From: Planctomycetota bacterium
Lineage (GTDB): Bacteria > Planctomycetota > PLA2
Assembly (NCBI GenBank): GCA_021776735.1
Contig: JAJFFH010000029.1
Coordinates: forward strand, 1-64,000
DNA: 64,000 nucleotides
Direction of reading: 5' to 3'
Below are positions 1 to 8,305 of the stretch, piece by piece. Below the pieces are notes generated by a model, which saw only the letters and a list, made by a program, of their open reading frames with translations, had not been told where the DNA came from and made no database searches. The position numbers and the translations under genes are program-made. Position 1 is the first letter of the stretch; every line of letters begins with the position of its first letter.

Positions 1-81
1 CTCGGGGAGTTGGTCCAAGAACCGTTCGGCCTGCTCGCGCCACTCAGTGTCGGCGAGCCACGGAGGAAGTTGCGCGCTCAT
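1..81 (-). CDS. N-terminus of an unidentified protein (runs off the window)
   Basis: An ATG is followed by 27 open codons that leave the window; the peptide begins MSAQLPPWLADTEWREQ. A short purine stretch (GAAGGG) lies just before the ATG. It reads in the same direction as the proline dehydrogenase, 54 bp downstream of it, so the two may be co-transcribed. The visible piece is too short to assign a function. Confidence 0.45.
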   Translation of the reverse strand, partial: MSAQLPPWLADTEWREQAERFLDQLPE

Positions 82-135
82 ACCCTTCAGGTCGGCAGCG
101 GCGTCAGGATCCCGGAGTAGTTTCCTGACGCCGTC

Positions 136-1041
136 TTAGCGCTTCTTGCGCGACAGGAAGTTGCGCAGGACCAGCCACATCACGCTGGGGCTTTCTTTCA
201 TCCGCCGCCGCAGGTACGCCGTGGCGTCGTCCCAACTTGTCGCAAACGGCACATAGAGCCGAACCGGCAGCTTCGGGCCGAAATCGCCGTCCGTCAGCTT
301 TTTTTGAAATTCTCTTCGGGGTACCCCGAGCAGCATCTGGACTTCGCACCGGTCGGGGGCGGTCGGCGCGACATCGCGCGCGAACCGCTCGACGAACGCG
401 ATGTCGTGCGTCGCGAACTCCACGAACACTCCGCGAGTGAGGAGTTCGGCGGCGTAGTCGAGCATGCGTTCTTTCATCGCGTGCTTGTCGGTCAGCGCGA
501 CCTCGGCGGGTTCGGGGTAGATGCCGATGACGAGGCGGCAGCGCATGCCGGCGGGGATGCGGGCGAGGTCTTGTTGCGTGCGGTGCAGGCGCGACTGGAG
601 GACGATGCCGACGTCGAAGCCCTGGGCGAACAGTTCGGTGCAGAGGTCGAGGGTGAAGTCCGTCCACGGGCGGTCTTCCATGTCGATCGTGAGGGCGACG
701 CCGGCGTCGTGCGCGGCCTGCGCGATTTCGAGCAGGCGCGGACGGGCCTCGTCCTGCGCCGTGGTCGTGAACGCCGAGGGCTTGACCGAGATCGTCGGAC
801 GCTCGTCGGTGAATCGCGGATCGGTCGAGAGGCGCGCGATCATGTCGCGGTAGGTTTTGAGAGTGGCCTCGACCTGGTGGGGTTCGAGGACTCCTTCGCC
901 GAGCAGGTCCAGCGTGGTTCGGACGCCGCGTTCGCGCCGGTTTTTGTCCGCGAGTTCCAGCGCCGCGTCGAGGCTGTCACCCGCGACGTACGGGCGGGCG
1001 AACCAGCGAACGAGCGGGCCGGGGACGAGGCGCGAAAACAT
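136..1041 (-). CDS. proline dehydrogenase (monofunctional PRODH)
   Basis: Predicted FAD-dependent proline dehydrogenase oxidising L-proline to pyrroline-5-carboxylate, passing electrons to the membrane quinone pool. The 301-residue length is normal for monofunctional PRODH. Family landmarks are VKPS at about residue 86, a TIDMED strand near 118, FATHD near 209, QMLLGV near 235, RLYVPFATSW near 261, and the closing YLRRRMKES helix near 276 whose basic residues bind the substrate carboxylate. No P5C dehydrogenase is adjacent. A copy of the dispersed 12-mer encodes TDGDF near residue 250. The start is an ATG preceded by a TAGAAT box. The family is clear; the exact physiological role is inferred. 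Confidence 0.88.
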   Translation of the reverse strand: MFSRLVPGPLVRWFARPYVAGDSLDAALELADKNRRERGVRTTLDLLGEGVLEPHQVEATLKTYRDMIARLSTDPRFTDERPTISVKPSAFTTTAQDEARPRLLEIAQAAHDAGVALTIDMEDRPWTDFTLDLCTELFAQGFDVGIVLQSRLHRTQQDLARIPAGMRCRLVIGIYPEPAEVALTDKHAMKERMLDYAAELLTRGVFVEFATHDIAFVERFARDVAPTAPDRCEVQMLLGVPRREFQKKLTDGDFGPKLPVRLYVPFATSWDDATAYLRRRMKESPSVMWLVLRNFLSRKKR

Positions 1042-1050
1042 GGAGCGCGG

Positions 1051-1056
1051 ATTCTA
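1051..1056 (-). promoter_or_regulatory. -10 box (TAGAAT) before proline dehydrogenase
   Basis: TAGAAT ends 9 nt before the ATG, so the transcript would begin almost at the start codon. It belongs to the set of TANNNT boxes seen before many genes here. No convincing -35 box is visible. Confidence 0.4.
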
Positions 1057-1170
1057 CAGGGTGGGTCTTCTCGATGCGTGTCCATGAATCATGCGGGGCG
1101 TGGCCATGAATCATGCGGGCTCGCGGCAACATGTTGCGCGCGGGGGCGCGGCGCGGCAAGATGACGGTCT

Positions 1171-2127
1171 ATGCGGATTCTTGTGACCGGCGGCGCCGGG
1201 CAGGTCGGTACCGACCTTCTAAAACGGCTGCACGCCGACGGGCATGCTGTGCGCTGTTTCGATCTCGTGCGCCGGACGCCCGGTGTCCCCGACGACGTGG
1301 AGTGGATTCGCGGCGATGTCGTGAACCCCGCCGAGGTGTTCGACTGCGTCTTCGAGTTCGCCCCGGAGGTCATCTACCACTTCGCCGCGCTGCTGAGTGC
1401 GACCGGCGAGAAGCGCCCGCACGGCTGCTACACCGTGAACATGCACGGCACGCGCAACGTGCTCGAGGCCGCACGCCTCGCCAAGACGACGCCGCAGGTG
1501 GTCTTCGCCAGCACCATCGCCGTGTTCGGAAACAACCTGCCGACCCCCGAGCCCGAACACGGCGTCGGCGATGACGTGCCGCTCCAGCCAACGACGATGT
1601 ACGGCGTGACCAAGGTCGCCGGCGAGCTCCTCGGCGCGTACTACCAAAAGAAGTGGGGTCTCGATTTTCGCGGCGTCCGTTTTCCCGGCCTGATCAACGC
1701 GGGCATCCCGGGCGGCGGCACGAGCGACTACGCCCTGCTCATGTACATCGACGGCATCCGCTACGGCAGGTACGAGTGCTTCGTCGGCGAGAATTCCGCC
1801 ATCCCGATGATGTACATGCCTGACGCCCTGCGCGCCCTCACCGAACTGAGCGCCGCGCCGCGCAAGAACCTGAGGCGCAGCATCTACAACATCGGCGCGT
1901 TCTCCCCCACCGCCGAAGACTTCGCCCACGCCGTCCGCGCGCGCGTCCCCGGCGTGGAGATCACCTTCAAGGCAGACCCGGTACGCCAAGCGATCCTGGA
2001 CTCGTGGCCGAGAGCGGTCAACGACCAAAACGCCAACGATGACTGGGGCTGGAAAGCCGAGTACACCCTCGACAAGATGAGCGACGAGCTGGTCCGCGAC
2101 CTGCAAGAGATGCTGAAGCATCAGTAG
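1171..2127 (+). CDS. NAD-dependent epimerase/dehydratase-type L-threonine 3-dehydrogenase
   Basis: Extended short-chain dehydrogenase of 318 residues. The NAD-binding TGGAGQVG motif is at residues 6-13, the catalytic serine at 114 (FAST), and YxxxK at 144-148 (YGVTK). The stretch GGGTSDYA followed by GRYECFVGENSAIPMMYMPD is typical of the UDP-galactose-epimerase-like L-threonine dehydrogenases, which make 2-amino-3-ketobutyrate in threonine breakdown. No kbl gene is adjacent, so another sugar-nucleotide epimerase remains possible. The start ATG sits 8 nt after a CAAGAT sequence. A copy of the 12-mer lies 12 bp past the stop. Confidence 0.78.
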   Translation: MRILVTGGAGQVGTDLLKRLHADGHAVRCFDLVRRTPGVPDDVEWIRGDVVNPAEVFDCVFEFAPEVIYHFAALLSATGEKRPHGCYTVNMHGTRNVLEAARLAKTTPQVVFASTIAVFGNNLPTPEPEHGVGDDVPLQPTTMYGVTKVAGELLGAYYQKKWGLDFRGVRFPGLINAGIPGGGTSDYALLMYIDGIRYGRYECFVGENSAIPMMYMPDALRALTELSAAPRKNLRRSIYNIGAFSPTAEDFAHAVRARVPGVEITFKADPVRQAILDSWPRAVNDQNANDDWGWKAEYTLDKMSDELVRDLQEMLKHQ

Positions 2128-2217
2128 GCGGGAAGCGTACGGACGGCGATGTTTCGAGCCAAGACCGGCTCCGCCGCCCTTGGCTCGTAGCACGAAACCT
2201 GATCACGGATCCGAGCC

Positions 2218-2607
2218 TCACGTACGCGCGCGCATCCACGCGGTCAGTTCCGCTTTCGAGATCTCGCCGGCCGCAACCGATAGCGTGACCTGTTCGAGCT
2301 CGTCCGGCTCCGGTAGCTTCGGCGCGCCGTTCACCTGCAAGAAGACGAGCGCCGCCATCGCGGCCGCGCGCTTGTTTCCGTCGAAGAACGCGTGGTTCAT
2401 CGCAATGTGATAGAGATACGCAGCAGCCTTGGCCGCCAAGCCGAGATGCATCTCGACCCCAAATAGTTGCTGTCGCGGCGTGGCAACGGCAGACTCAAGC
2501 AGTCCCAGATCGCGCACGCCGTCGATACCGCCTTCGTGTTCGATCGTGTCCCGATGGATTTGCAGCACGTCCGCTGTGCTGAGATACCGAGTGGGTCTAC
2601 TCGGCAA
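2218..2607 (-). CDS. doc: Doc/Fic family toxin (death-on-curing)
   Basis: About 129 residues, the usual size for Doc toxins, with the Fic core HAFFDGNKRAA corresponding to HxFx(D/E)(A/G)NKR. Doc proteins phosphorylate EF-Tu and halt translation. The frame is open further upstream, but that region is the antitoxin read out of frame, so I chose the TTG that overlaps the antitoxin's end by 11 bp. Translational coupling to the antitoxin gene just upstream is likely. The gene lies beside an AAA/TOPRIM pair that also looks defensive. Confidence 0.82.
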   Translation of the reverse strand: MPSRPTRYLSTADVLQIHRDTIEHEGGIDGVRDLGLLESAVATPRQQLFGVEMHLGLAAKAAAYLYHIAMNHAFFDGNKRAAAMAALVFLQVNGAPKLPEPDELEQVTLSVAAGEISKAELTAWMRART

Positions 2608-2824
2608 GGCGCTTGAGCATCCCCGCGTACTTCGGCCGCAGATTGGCGATGGCGTCGCGGACCTCATCCTTACCGAGCCCCACTTCGACGGGGCTCACGA
2701 CAAGTGTCGTCCCGCTCACCGTGACCTGCAGAGGCGTGTTCTCGTCGATTCCCAGCGCCTCCATCAACGCCTTGTCAATCACCAGCGCGTGGCTGTTCCC
2801 ATGCTTTTGCAGCGACTTAATCAT
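2597..2824 (-). CDS. AbrB/MazE-like antitoxin of the Doc toxin
   Basis: About 75 residues beginning MIKSLQKHGNSHALVID, a swapped-hairpin AbrB (SpoVT) fold with the characteristic QKHGNSHALVIDKALMEALGID and GTTLVVSPV strands. Such proteins bind their own operator and neutralise the toxin encoded next. The ATG was preferred over upstream codons because the AbrB fold starts there and a promoter lies directly before it. The C-terminal tail (RPKYAGMLKRLAE) probably wraps the toxin. Confidence 0.82.
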   Translation of the reverse strand: MIKSLQKHGNSHALVIDKALMEALGIDENTPLQVTVSGTTLVVSPVEVGLGKDEVRDAIANLRPKYAGMLKRLAE

Positions 2825-2834
2825 CGTAAGGACG

Positions 2835-2862
2835 ATGTTACAACGCGATGGTGCATAGTCAA
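2835..2862 (-). promoter_or_regulatory. promoter of the toxin-antitoxin pair
   Basis: TTGACT (2857-2862) and TAACAT (2835-2840) are separated by 16 bp. The -10 box ends 10 nt before the ATG, giving a very short or absent leader. Autoregulation by the AbrB-type protein would act here by analogy. Confidence 0.42.
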
Positions 2863-2889
2863 GCGGCAAGGCGCTCCCGTCCCTGCCGA

Positions 2890-3504
2890 TCAACCCGGAA
2901 ACAGCCGTGTGATCCACGTCAAGAACGGCGCCGCAGCCTCAGAATCGCCGGAAAAATAGCGGCTCGTGATTGCTAGCCCCAGCGGACGGCCAGGGTGTTC
3001 TTGGATCGCCAGCCACGCGTGGAGACGAGCCTTTGCATCGCGGCTCTCGCTGAACCGGCGCTCGCCCGCCGGGATTGACTCGAGAAAGCGATCGACACGG
3101 GGCAGAAGCACGTCACCCTGGGGAACGAGAAAGGCGAGGAAATCCTCGAGTATTCCGGGGATCTGGTTGTTGGGCATGAGCCACGCACCAAACTCGATTT
3201 CACCGGGCAAAGTGATGACGGTTCCTCCCGGATCGGGCTGTTTGGGCGGCACAAGTCCAGTCGATGTCTTGATGATTGCCCGCAGTTGATCCCACCGGGC
3301 GTCCAGATCCGTGTCGGCATCGAGAACGACGCCAAGGCGCTCCAACTCGCTCCCCTTCAAGCGAACCGGGATGCTCTCGAGAAGCGGTTCCACGCCACCC
3401 GCCTCCTCGATCTGAAACGTCTCCGGCGTCTCGTTGGCCTGAAAGAGAGCCTTGCACACATGCAGGTCGTCCTTCCCTTCGACAAGCAAAACGTTGAGGT
3501 TCAC
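2890..3504 (-). CDS. DUF3226-like TOPRIM protein
   Basis: 204 residues beginning MNLNVLLVEGKDDLHVC. VEGKDD (glutamate 9) and LDADTD (residues 61-66) match the E and DxD metal-binding motifs of a TOPRIM fold, as in OLD-family nucleases and DUF3226 proteins. Its ATG follows the stop of the AAA ATPase gene after 2 bp, so the two are co-translated and probably form a complex. By analogy with OLD and the PARIS pair (AAA plus a TOPRIM-like DUF4435) this could be the effector nuclease of an anti-phage system. The TOPRIM assignment is fairly firm; the defence role is inference. Confidence 0.7.
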   Translation of the reverse strand: MNLNVLLVEGKDDLHVCKALFQANETPETFQIEEAGGVEPLLESIPVRLKGSELERLGVVLDADTDLDARWDQLRAIIKTSTGLVPPKQPDPGGTVITLPGEIEFGAWLMPNNQIPGILEDFLAFLVPQGDVLLPRVDRFLESIPAGERRFSESRDAKARLHAWLAIQEHPGRPLGLAITSRYFSGDSEAAAPFLTWITRLFPG

Positions 3505-3506
3505 GC

Positions 3507-4625
3507 CTACCGAACCTCGATCTCATCGCGCGCAGCGATTGCGAGTTCGCTCTCCGAGAACACGATCGGCTTGACATCCCCGTTCTTCTTTTCGAGACGG
3601 ATCAGGACCGCCTCGGAATCCTCACGGTCTGCTCCCGCCCGCTGGAAGGCCTCGACGCAATCCCACGAGTGACTCGTCGCGAACACCTGAACGTTGTTTC
3701 GCTTCGCGGCCTGAAAGACAAAGTTCCAAAGCCGCGGCAACACCGTGTAGTGGATACCGTTCTCGATCTCGTCGATCAACAGGAGTCCATGCTCTCTGGC
3801 ATCCTCCATGGCGAGCGCAATCTGAAACATGCGTGCCATGCCATCGCCGAGGGATTTCAGGGGAATCGGATCCGCGTGCCCGTCCATTCGAAGCATCGGA
3901 ATGCGCGGGGAGCGTTCGCGCGAATGATCACGAGGATGATTGACGAGGCTAATTCGCGACACGGCGGGCGCAACGATCTGGAGACACTCGACAACGCGTT
4001 CTTCCGCGTCAGTGAGCGAAACCGCATCCCACCACGCGGCAACGGCCGCAGATCGCAGGCCGACCGCAGGCACGAATGGCGGCGGCACCGCGCCCGGTGG
4101 CACAGAGCGCATGTAGCGGCGCCCGTAGAGAGCCTCGTTCTTGAGGGGCGCGATCGGTCCTACGTAGATGGAATCCTCGCCGAACTTGATATCGAGCCCC
4201 TCGATCAAATCGGGTGTGCCATTCGGTCCACTCTCCTCCACGGCCTGCCATAACGTAGCTTGACGCGAATCCTTCGAGTCGTCGTGGACAAGGACCAGTC
4301 GAATCGTCAGCGCTTGACCACGCTTCGGACCAATGGAAATGGCCTCGTCGCGGGTGGGACGCCGCCCGCAAAACAGGGCCTCGATGTCGAGCCGAGCATC
4401 ATTGTCGTGGAGATCAGCCCGGGCACCCCGTTCGTACTCGTCTCTTTCGACAAGGAGTTCCCGCATCGTGGGGAACCACCCCTTCGCCGCATACAGGCGC
4501 AACGCCTCGAGCAGCATGGTCTTGCCGGTGTTGTTCTTGCCGACGACGAGGTTCACGTTTCCGAGAGTCGGAAGCGTAATGTCCCTGAACGTGCGGAAGT
4601 TCTTGATTCTCAGACTCTTGAGCAT
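3507..4625 (-). CDS. AAA_15/AAA_21 (OLD-like) ATPase
   Basis: 372-residue ABC/SMC-class ATPase of the OLD type. Walker A GKNNTGKT is at 29-36, the signature-like SLGDGMARM at 258-266, Walker B LLLIDEIEN at 281-289, and the switch histidine TSHS at 317-320. It has the RIKNFRTF N-terminus typical of these proteins and no long coiled coil. It is the first gene of a two-gene unit with a TOPRIM protein. In OLD, Gabija and PARIS the equivalent ATPase senses phage or nucleotide signals and controls a TOPRIM nuclease. The exact subfamily could not be settled by eye. Confidence 0.8.
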   Translation of the reverse strand: MLKSLRIKNFRTFRDITLPTLGNVNLVVGKNNTGKTMLLEALRLYAAKGWFPTMRELLVERDEYERGARADLHDNDARLDIEALFCGRRPTRDEAISIGPKRGQALTIRLVLVHDDSKDSRQATLWQAVEESGPNGTPDLIEGLDIKFGEDSIYVGPIAPLKNEALYGRRYMRSVPPGAVPPPFVPAVGLRSAAVAAWWDAVSLTDAEERVVECLQIVAPAVSRISLVNHPRDHSRERSPRIPMLRMDGHADPIPLKSLGDGMARMFQIALAMEDAREHGLLLIDEIENGIHYTVLPRLWNFVFQAAKRNNVQVFATSHSWDCVEAFQRAGADREDSEAVLIRLEKKNGDVKPIVFSESELAIAARDEIEVR

Positions 4626-4713
4626 CGCTTCGGTCCACGTAGAACTCTACACCCATGGGAATCGGCTGTGGCAGAGTTTCCCGTGAGCCGGGGCCGATCG
4701 GCCTCCGGCGGCG

Positions 4714-6093
4714 CTAGCACTCCGGCAAGCTCACCGCCAAGCCGCCCTCGCTCGTTTCCTTGTATTCGCGGCGCATGTCGTCGCCTGTTCGCTTCATCAC
4801 CTTGATGACGCGGTCCAGGCTGACGACGTTGCTGACCACCGAATGCAGGGCGAGTTGGGCGGCACTCCAGGCCTTCGCCACCCCCATGGCGTTGCGTTCG
4901 ATGCAGGGGGCCTGCACGAGACCGCGGATCGGATCGCAGGTCAGACCGAGGTTGTGTTCGATGGCGATTTCCGCCGCTGTTTCGACCTGTTTCGGGGCGC
5001 CGCCCAGGATCTGGCACAAGGCGCTTGCAGCCATCGCCGTGGCCGTGCCGACCTCGCCCTGGCAGCCGACTTCCGCGCCCGAGATGCTCGCGTGCGTCTT
5101 AACGAGCATGCCGATCGCGCCCGCGGTCGCGATGGCGTCGAGGATCACGGCGTGGTCGAGTTTTTTGCGTTCCGACACCTCGACGAGCACCCCGGGGAGA
5201 ATGCCGGCGGCGCCGTTGGTCGGCGCCGTCACCACGCGTCCGCCCGCGGCGTTTTCCTCGTTCACCGCGAACGCGTACGCCTGCGCGCGCGCGATATGTG
5301 CGTAAGCCTCGCCGACCTGCCCGGTCTCGACCTTGTTGAGCATGTCCGCCGCGCGGCGCATGACGTGCAGGCCGCCGGGGAGCTCGCCGCGCCGCTCAAG
5401 CCCGCGCGCGATGCAGCGGCGAAACGCATCCCACACTCGGTCGAGGCCTTCCCGCACTTCGCCGGGACGGCTCTCCCAACCGGCTTCGTTCGCCAGGATG
5501 ACCGACCCGAACGTGCCGCCCCACGTCGTCGCGTGCGCCACGAGCGACTCCGCATCGTGGAACGCATGCACCGGCGGCACGGCCGTCTCCTGCCGAATGC
5601 CCTCGTCGGCTTCAGAGGCCTCACGCACGAAGCCGCCGCCCACCGAACACCAGGTCTGCTCGAACGCACAGACATCGCCGTCCGTTCCTGTAAACACCAT
5701 GGTGTTCGGATGCGGGAGCACGTCGTCCTTGTATTCCGCGTAGCTCAAAAAACGCACGGCGTCCGCCGTCAATCTCGTTTGCCCGCTCCCCCACGAAACG
5801 TCCGGCGTTGCAGCCAGGCTTTCCGGCAGCGCGTGGACCGCATCGACGTCGCACGTTTCGGGCTCCCAGCCGTGCAGTCCGGCGAGAATCGCGGTCAGCG
5901 TGCCGTGTCCGCGCCCGGTGGCGGCGAGCGACCCCTTGAGCAACACCTCGACCCGCGCCGGCAGAACACCCCGCGCGAGACACGCCTCGCGAAACAATCG
6001 CGCCGCCCGCATGGGGCCGACGGTGTGGCTGGAGCTCGGCCCGAGCCCGATGCGAAACAGATCGAGAAGACGGACCGTGATGGGTTCGGTCAA
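4714..6093 (-). CDS. sdaA: L-serine ammonia-lyase, iron-sulfur type
   Basis: 459 residues, single-chain [4Fe-4S] L-serine dehydratase converting serine to pyruvate and ammonia. It opens with the beta domain ([23 protein letters not shown]). Cluster cysteines are C344 (EVGCQGEVG), C386 (LTCDPIRG) and C397 ([10 protein letters not shown]). The final residue, C459, fits the known arrangement in which the C-terminal cysteine reaches back into the active site. The TTG start overlaps the UDG stop as TTGA, making this the last gene of the operon truB-arsC-udg-sdaA. A 12-mer copy encodes TGTDGDV near residue 137. Confidence 0.93.
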   Translation of the reverse strand: MTEPITVRLLDLFRIGLGPSSSHTVGPMRAARLFREACLARGVLPARVEVLLKGSLAATGRGHGTLTAILAGLHGWEPETCDVDAVHALPESLAATPDVSWGSGQTRLTADAVRFLSYAEYKDDVLPHPNTMVFTGTDGDVCAFEQTWCSVGGGFVREASEADEGIRQETAVPPVHAFHDAESLVAHATTWGGTFGSVILANEAGWESRPGEVREGLDRVWDAFRRCIARGLERRGELPGGLHVMRRAADMLNKVETGQVGEAYAHIARAQAYAFAVNEENAAGGRVVTAPTNGAAGILPGVLVEVSERKKLDHAVILDAIATAGAIGMLVKTHASISGAEVGCQGEVGTATAMAASALCQILGGAPKQVETAAEIAIEHNLGLTCDPIRGLVQAPCIERNAMGVAKAWSAAQLALHSVVSNVVSLDRVIKVMKRTGDDMRREYKETSEGGLAVSLPEC

Positions 6094-6740
6094 AGCAGTT
6101 CTCGCGCCCGCCGAAACACCGCGTCGAACTGCCCGCGCGTCAGGCGGCCCGTGCGGGTGTTCAGCGGACTGGGATGGTAGCTCGCGAGCAGGACGGTGTC
6201 ACCGCCGCGGCACTCTGCGCCATGCGCGAACGCCGGTTCTTGGGGCGCGAACGCCGGACCGTCCCACGCCTTGAGGCACTCCTCGAACGCGACTCGGCCC
6301 AGGGTGATGATCACGGACGGCAGCTGCACGACGGCGATGCCTTCGGCCAAAAACGGCCGGCAGCGCTTGCGTTCGGCGGCGGTCGGGCGGTTGTCCGGCG
6401 GCACGCAGCGCACCGCGTTCGTGATCCGGCAATCGATCAGGCGCAGGCCATCGCGCCGGCTTGTCGATGTGGCGCGGGTCGCGAACCCGAACTCGTGGAG
6501 CGCTTCGTACAGCCACACCCCCGAGGTGTCACCGGTAAACGGGCGGCCGGTCCGGTTGGCGCCGTGCGCACCCGGAGCGAGACCGATGACCAGGAGTCGG
6601 GCGCTCTGCGGGCCAAAGATCGGAACCGGGCGCCCCCAATACTCTTCCTCCCGAAAGGCCGCCTTTTTTTCTTGCGCGATCTTTTCGCGATGAGCGACAA
6701 GGCGCGGGCAAAGCCGGCAGACCGGTTCGGACTTGCTCAC
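6090..6740 (-). CDS. uracil-DNA glycosylase, family 5-like (UDGb)
   Basis: About 216 residues. The GTG start overlaps the arsC stop as GTGA. GLAPGAHGANRTGRPF is the glycosylase motif 1 loop and SYHPSPLNTRTGRLT is the motif 2 loop. CRLC near the N-terminus and the cysteine in TNAVRCVPP are probable [4Fe-4S] ligands. The enzyme excises uracil and related bases from deaminated DNA. The frame is open further upstream, but that overlaps arsC and is not protein-like. Confidence 0.85.
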   Translation of the reverse strand: MSKSEPVCRLCPRLVAHREKIAQEKKAAFREEEYWGRPVPIFGPQSARLLVIGLAPGAHGANRTGRPFTGDTSGVWLYEALHEFGFATRATSTSRRDGLRLIDCRITNAVRCVPPDNRPTAAERKRCRPFLAEGIAVVQLPSVIITLGRVAFEECLKAWDGPAFAPQEPAFAHGAECRGGDTVLLASYHPSPLNTRTGRLTRGQFDAVFRRARELL

Positions 6741-7117
6741 GCGGAATGGCCTGCGACAAGGTTGCGGACGCGTTCGGCGATGTCGTCCCGGATGGCCCGG
6801 AACTCGTCCGGAGACATATCCTTCGGATCCGGCACCGACCAGTTCAGCCGACGCATTGCCGGGATGGCCGGGCATCGGTCGCCGCACAGCGAAATGACGG
6901 CGTCGTAGTCGATCGCCGGCACGTCACCAGACGACTTCGAGGAGTGTGTGCCGAGGTCGTACCCGAGTTCGCGCATGGTCGCGATCGCCTTCGGGTTGAC
7001 CCGGCCCGACGGCTCCGAACCGCAGCTATGGGCCTCGACGCCCGCCATCCGGGCGAACGCCTCGGCGATCTGGCTCCGGCAGGAATTCTCGACGCAGACA
7101 AACAGAAAGCACGGCAT
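6737..7117 (-). CDS. arsC: arsenate reductase-like low-molecular-weight phosphatase
   Basis: 126 residues of the thioredoxin-coupled ArsC/LMW-PTP fold. The P-loop CVENSCRS (C8 to R14) matches CxxNxxRS. A later LCGDRCP holds candidate second and third redox cysteines, and VPDPKDMSPDEF carries the DP motif. It should reduce arsenate to arsenite, or act as a phosphatase. No arsB, acr3 or arsR is adjacent, so the role in resistance is inferred. It sits in the operon between truB (15 bp gap) and UDG (4 bp overlap). Confidence 0.8.
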   Translation of the reverse strand: MPCFLFVCVENSCRSQIAEAFARMAGVEAHSCGSEPSGRVNPKAIATMRELGYDLGTHSSKSSGDVPAIDYDAVISLCGDRCPAIPAMRRLNWSVPDPKDMSPDEFRAIRDDIAERVRNLVAGHSA

Positions 7118-7132
7118 CCTGTGGGCCCGAGA

Positions 7133-8074
7133 TTACTCGCGCGATCCGCGTTCGCCAACACGGACGCGGGCGGCACTCAGGATCGTGCGCGCGTGCAGCC
7201 GCCCGCGACGCACCTCGCCCAAACCAAGCAGCAGGTCGTCCCACACGACAGCGACGGGGCCGTCTTCGTGTTTGACGGGCAACATGCGGCCCTCCGCGAT
7301 CGCGCGGGCCTGGGCGAGGTCAAGCTCGATCGGCGGCAAACCGGCCGCGCGGGTCATGGTGATCGGCGCATGCAAAACCCCGGATTCGTCGGCCAAAAAC
7401 GGCCCGATCGCCGTGCGGCGCAGCGCGGTCAGGGAGGCCGGAAGACCAAGTGCCGCCCCGAGATCGCGCGCGAGCGAACGGATGTAGGTGCCGCGACCGC
7501 ACCTGACTTCGAAAACGACTTCGGGCCAGCGCTCCTCCACGATGCGCAGCTCATCGATACGCACCCGCCGCGACTTCATGGCCGGCGCTTCCCCAGCCCG
7601 CGCAAGCTTGTACGCGCGCTTGCCATCTACCTTGAGCGCGGAAAACACCGGCGGAACCTGCTCGATCTCACCGAGGAACTGCTCCAGCGGCCACGTCGAG
7701 GGCACCTCCCCCGGATCGGCTTCGGCCACAACCTGCCCCTCGGGATCGAGAGTGTCGGTCTCCACCCCGAACTTCACGGTCGCGATGTAGGTCTTCGGCA
7801 ACGCCATGGCCAGGTCCGAGAGCCGCGTCGCATCGCCCACGAGCGCCAGCAAGACCCCGGTCGCAAACGGATCGAGTGTGCCCGCGTGCCCGACCTTGGT
7901 CTTGCGCGGCAGCTCGCGCTTGAGCGGAACGAGTGCTTTGGCGCTCGACACTCCCGCGGCCTTGTCGAGGACCATCACCCCATGAACGGGCGTCACGCCC
8001 CGCGGCGGCAACTCTTCCATGTTCGGATCGGGATCGTACCGCGCGCGTTGTTCTTCCTCATCCTCTTCCTTCAT
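7133..8074 (-). CDS. truB: tRNA pseudouridine(55) synthase TruB
   Basis: About 313 residues. GHAGTLDPFATGVL holds the catalytic aspartate, preceded by GVMVLDKAAGVSSA; later blocks KTYIATVKFGVETDTLD, QVPPVFSALKVDGKRAYKLAR and RCGRGTYIRSLARDLG complete the family. TruB makes the psi55 of the tRNA T-arm. The N-terminus is uncertain: I chose the ATG giving MKEEDEEEQ, and a second ATG 18 codons later is possible. First gene of the operon. Confidence 0.92.
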   Translation of the reverse strand: MKEEDEEEQRARYDPDPNMEELPPRGVTPVHGVMVLDKAAGVSSAKALVPLKRELPRKTKVGHAGTLDPFATGVLLALVGDATRLSDLAMALPKTYIATVKFGVETDTLDPEGQVVAEADPGEVPSTWPLEQFLGEIEQVPPVFSALKVDGKRAYKLARAGEAPAMKSRRVRIDELRIVEERWPEVVFEVRCGRGTYIRSLARDLGAALGLPASLTALRRTAIGPFLADESGVLHAPITMTRAAGLPPIELDLAQARAIAEGRMLPVKHEDGPVAVVWDDLLLGLGEVRRGRLHARTILSAARVRVGERGSRE

Positions 8075-8305
8075 CCTTCGTGATGTTGTAAGCGGGCCTC
8101 CCCCCCGGAGGATGTCCCCGCTCGGACTCAAAGTCCCAGTGTTTTAGCACCTCCTTCTCATGATTCTCCGTGGCCCTTCGTGTTTCACTTCAGGTCGCGA
8201 ATCACGGCGCGGCCGAGCCCGTCTGCCCGCGCGCACCGTCAACAGCAAGTGCGCCGCGAACGTCCTTCGTGAGCGCGAACGATCCGAGCGCGCCGACGCA
8301 AAATC

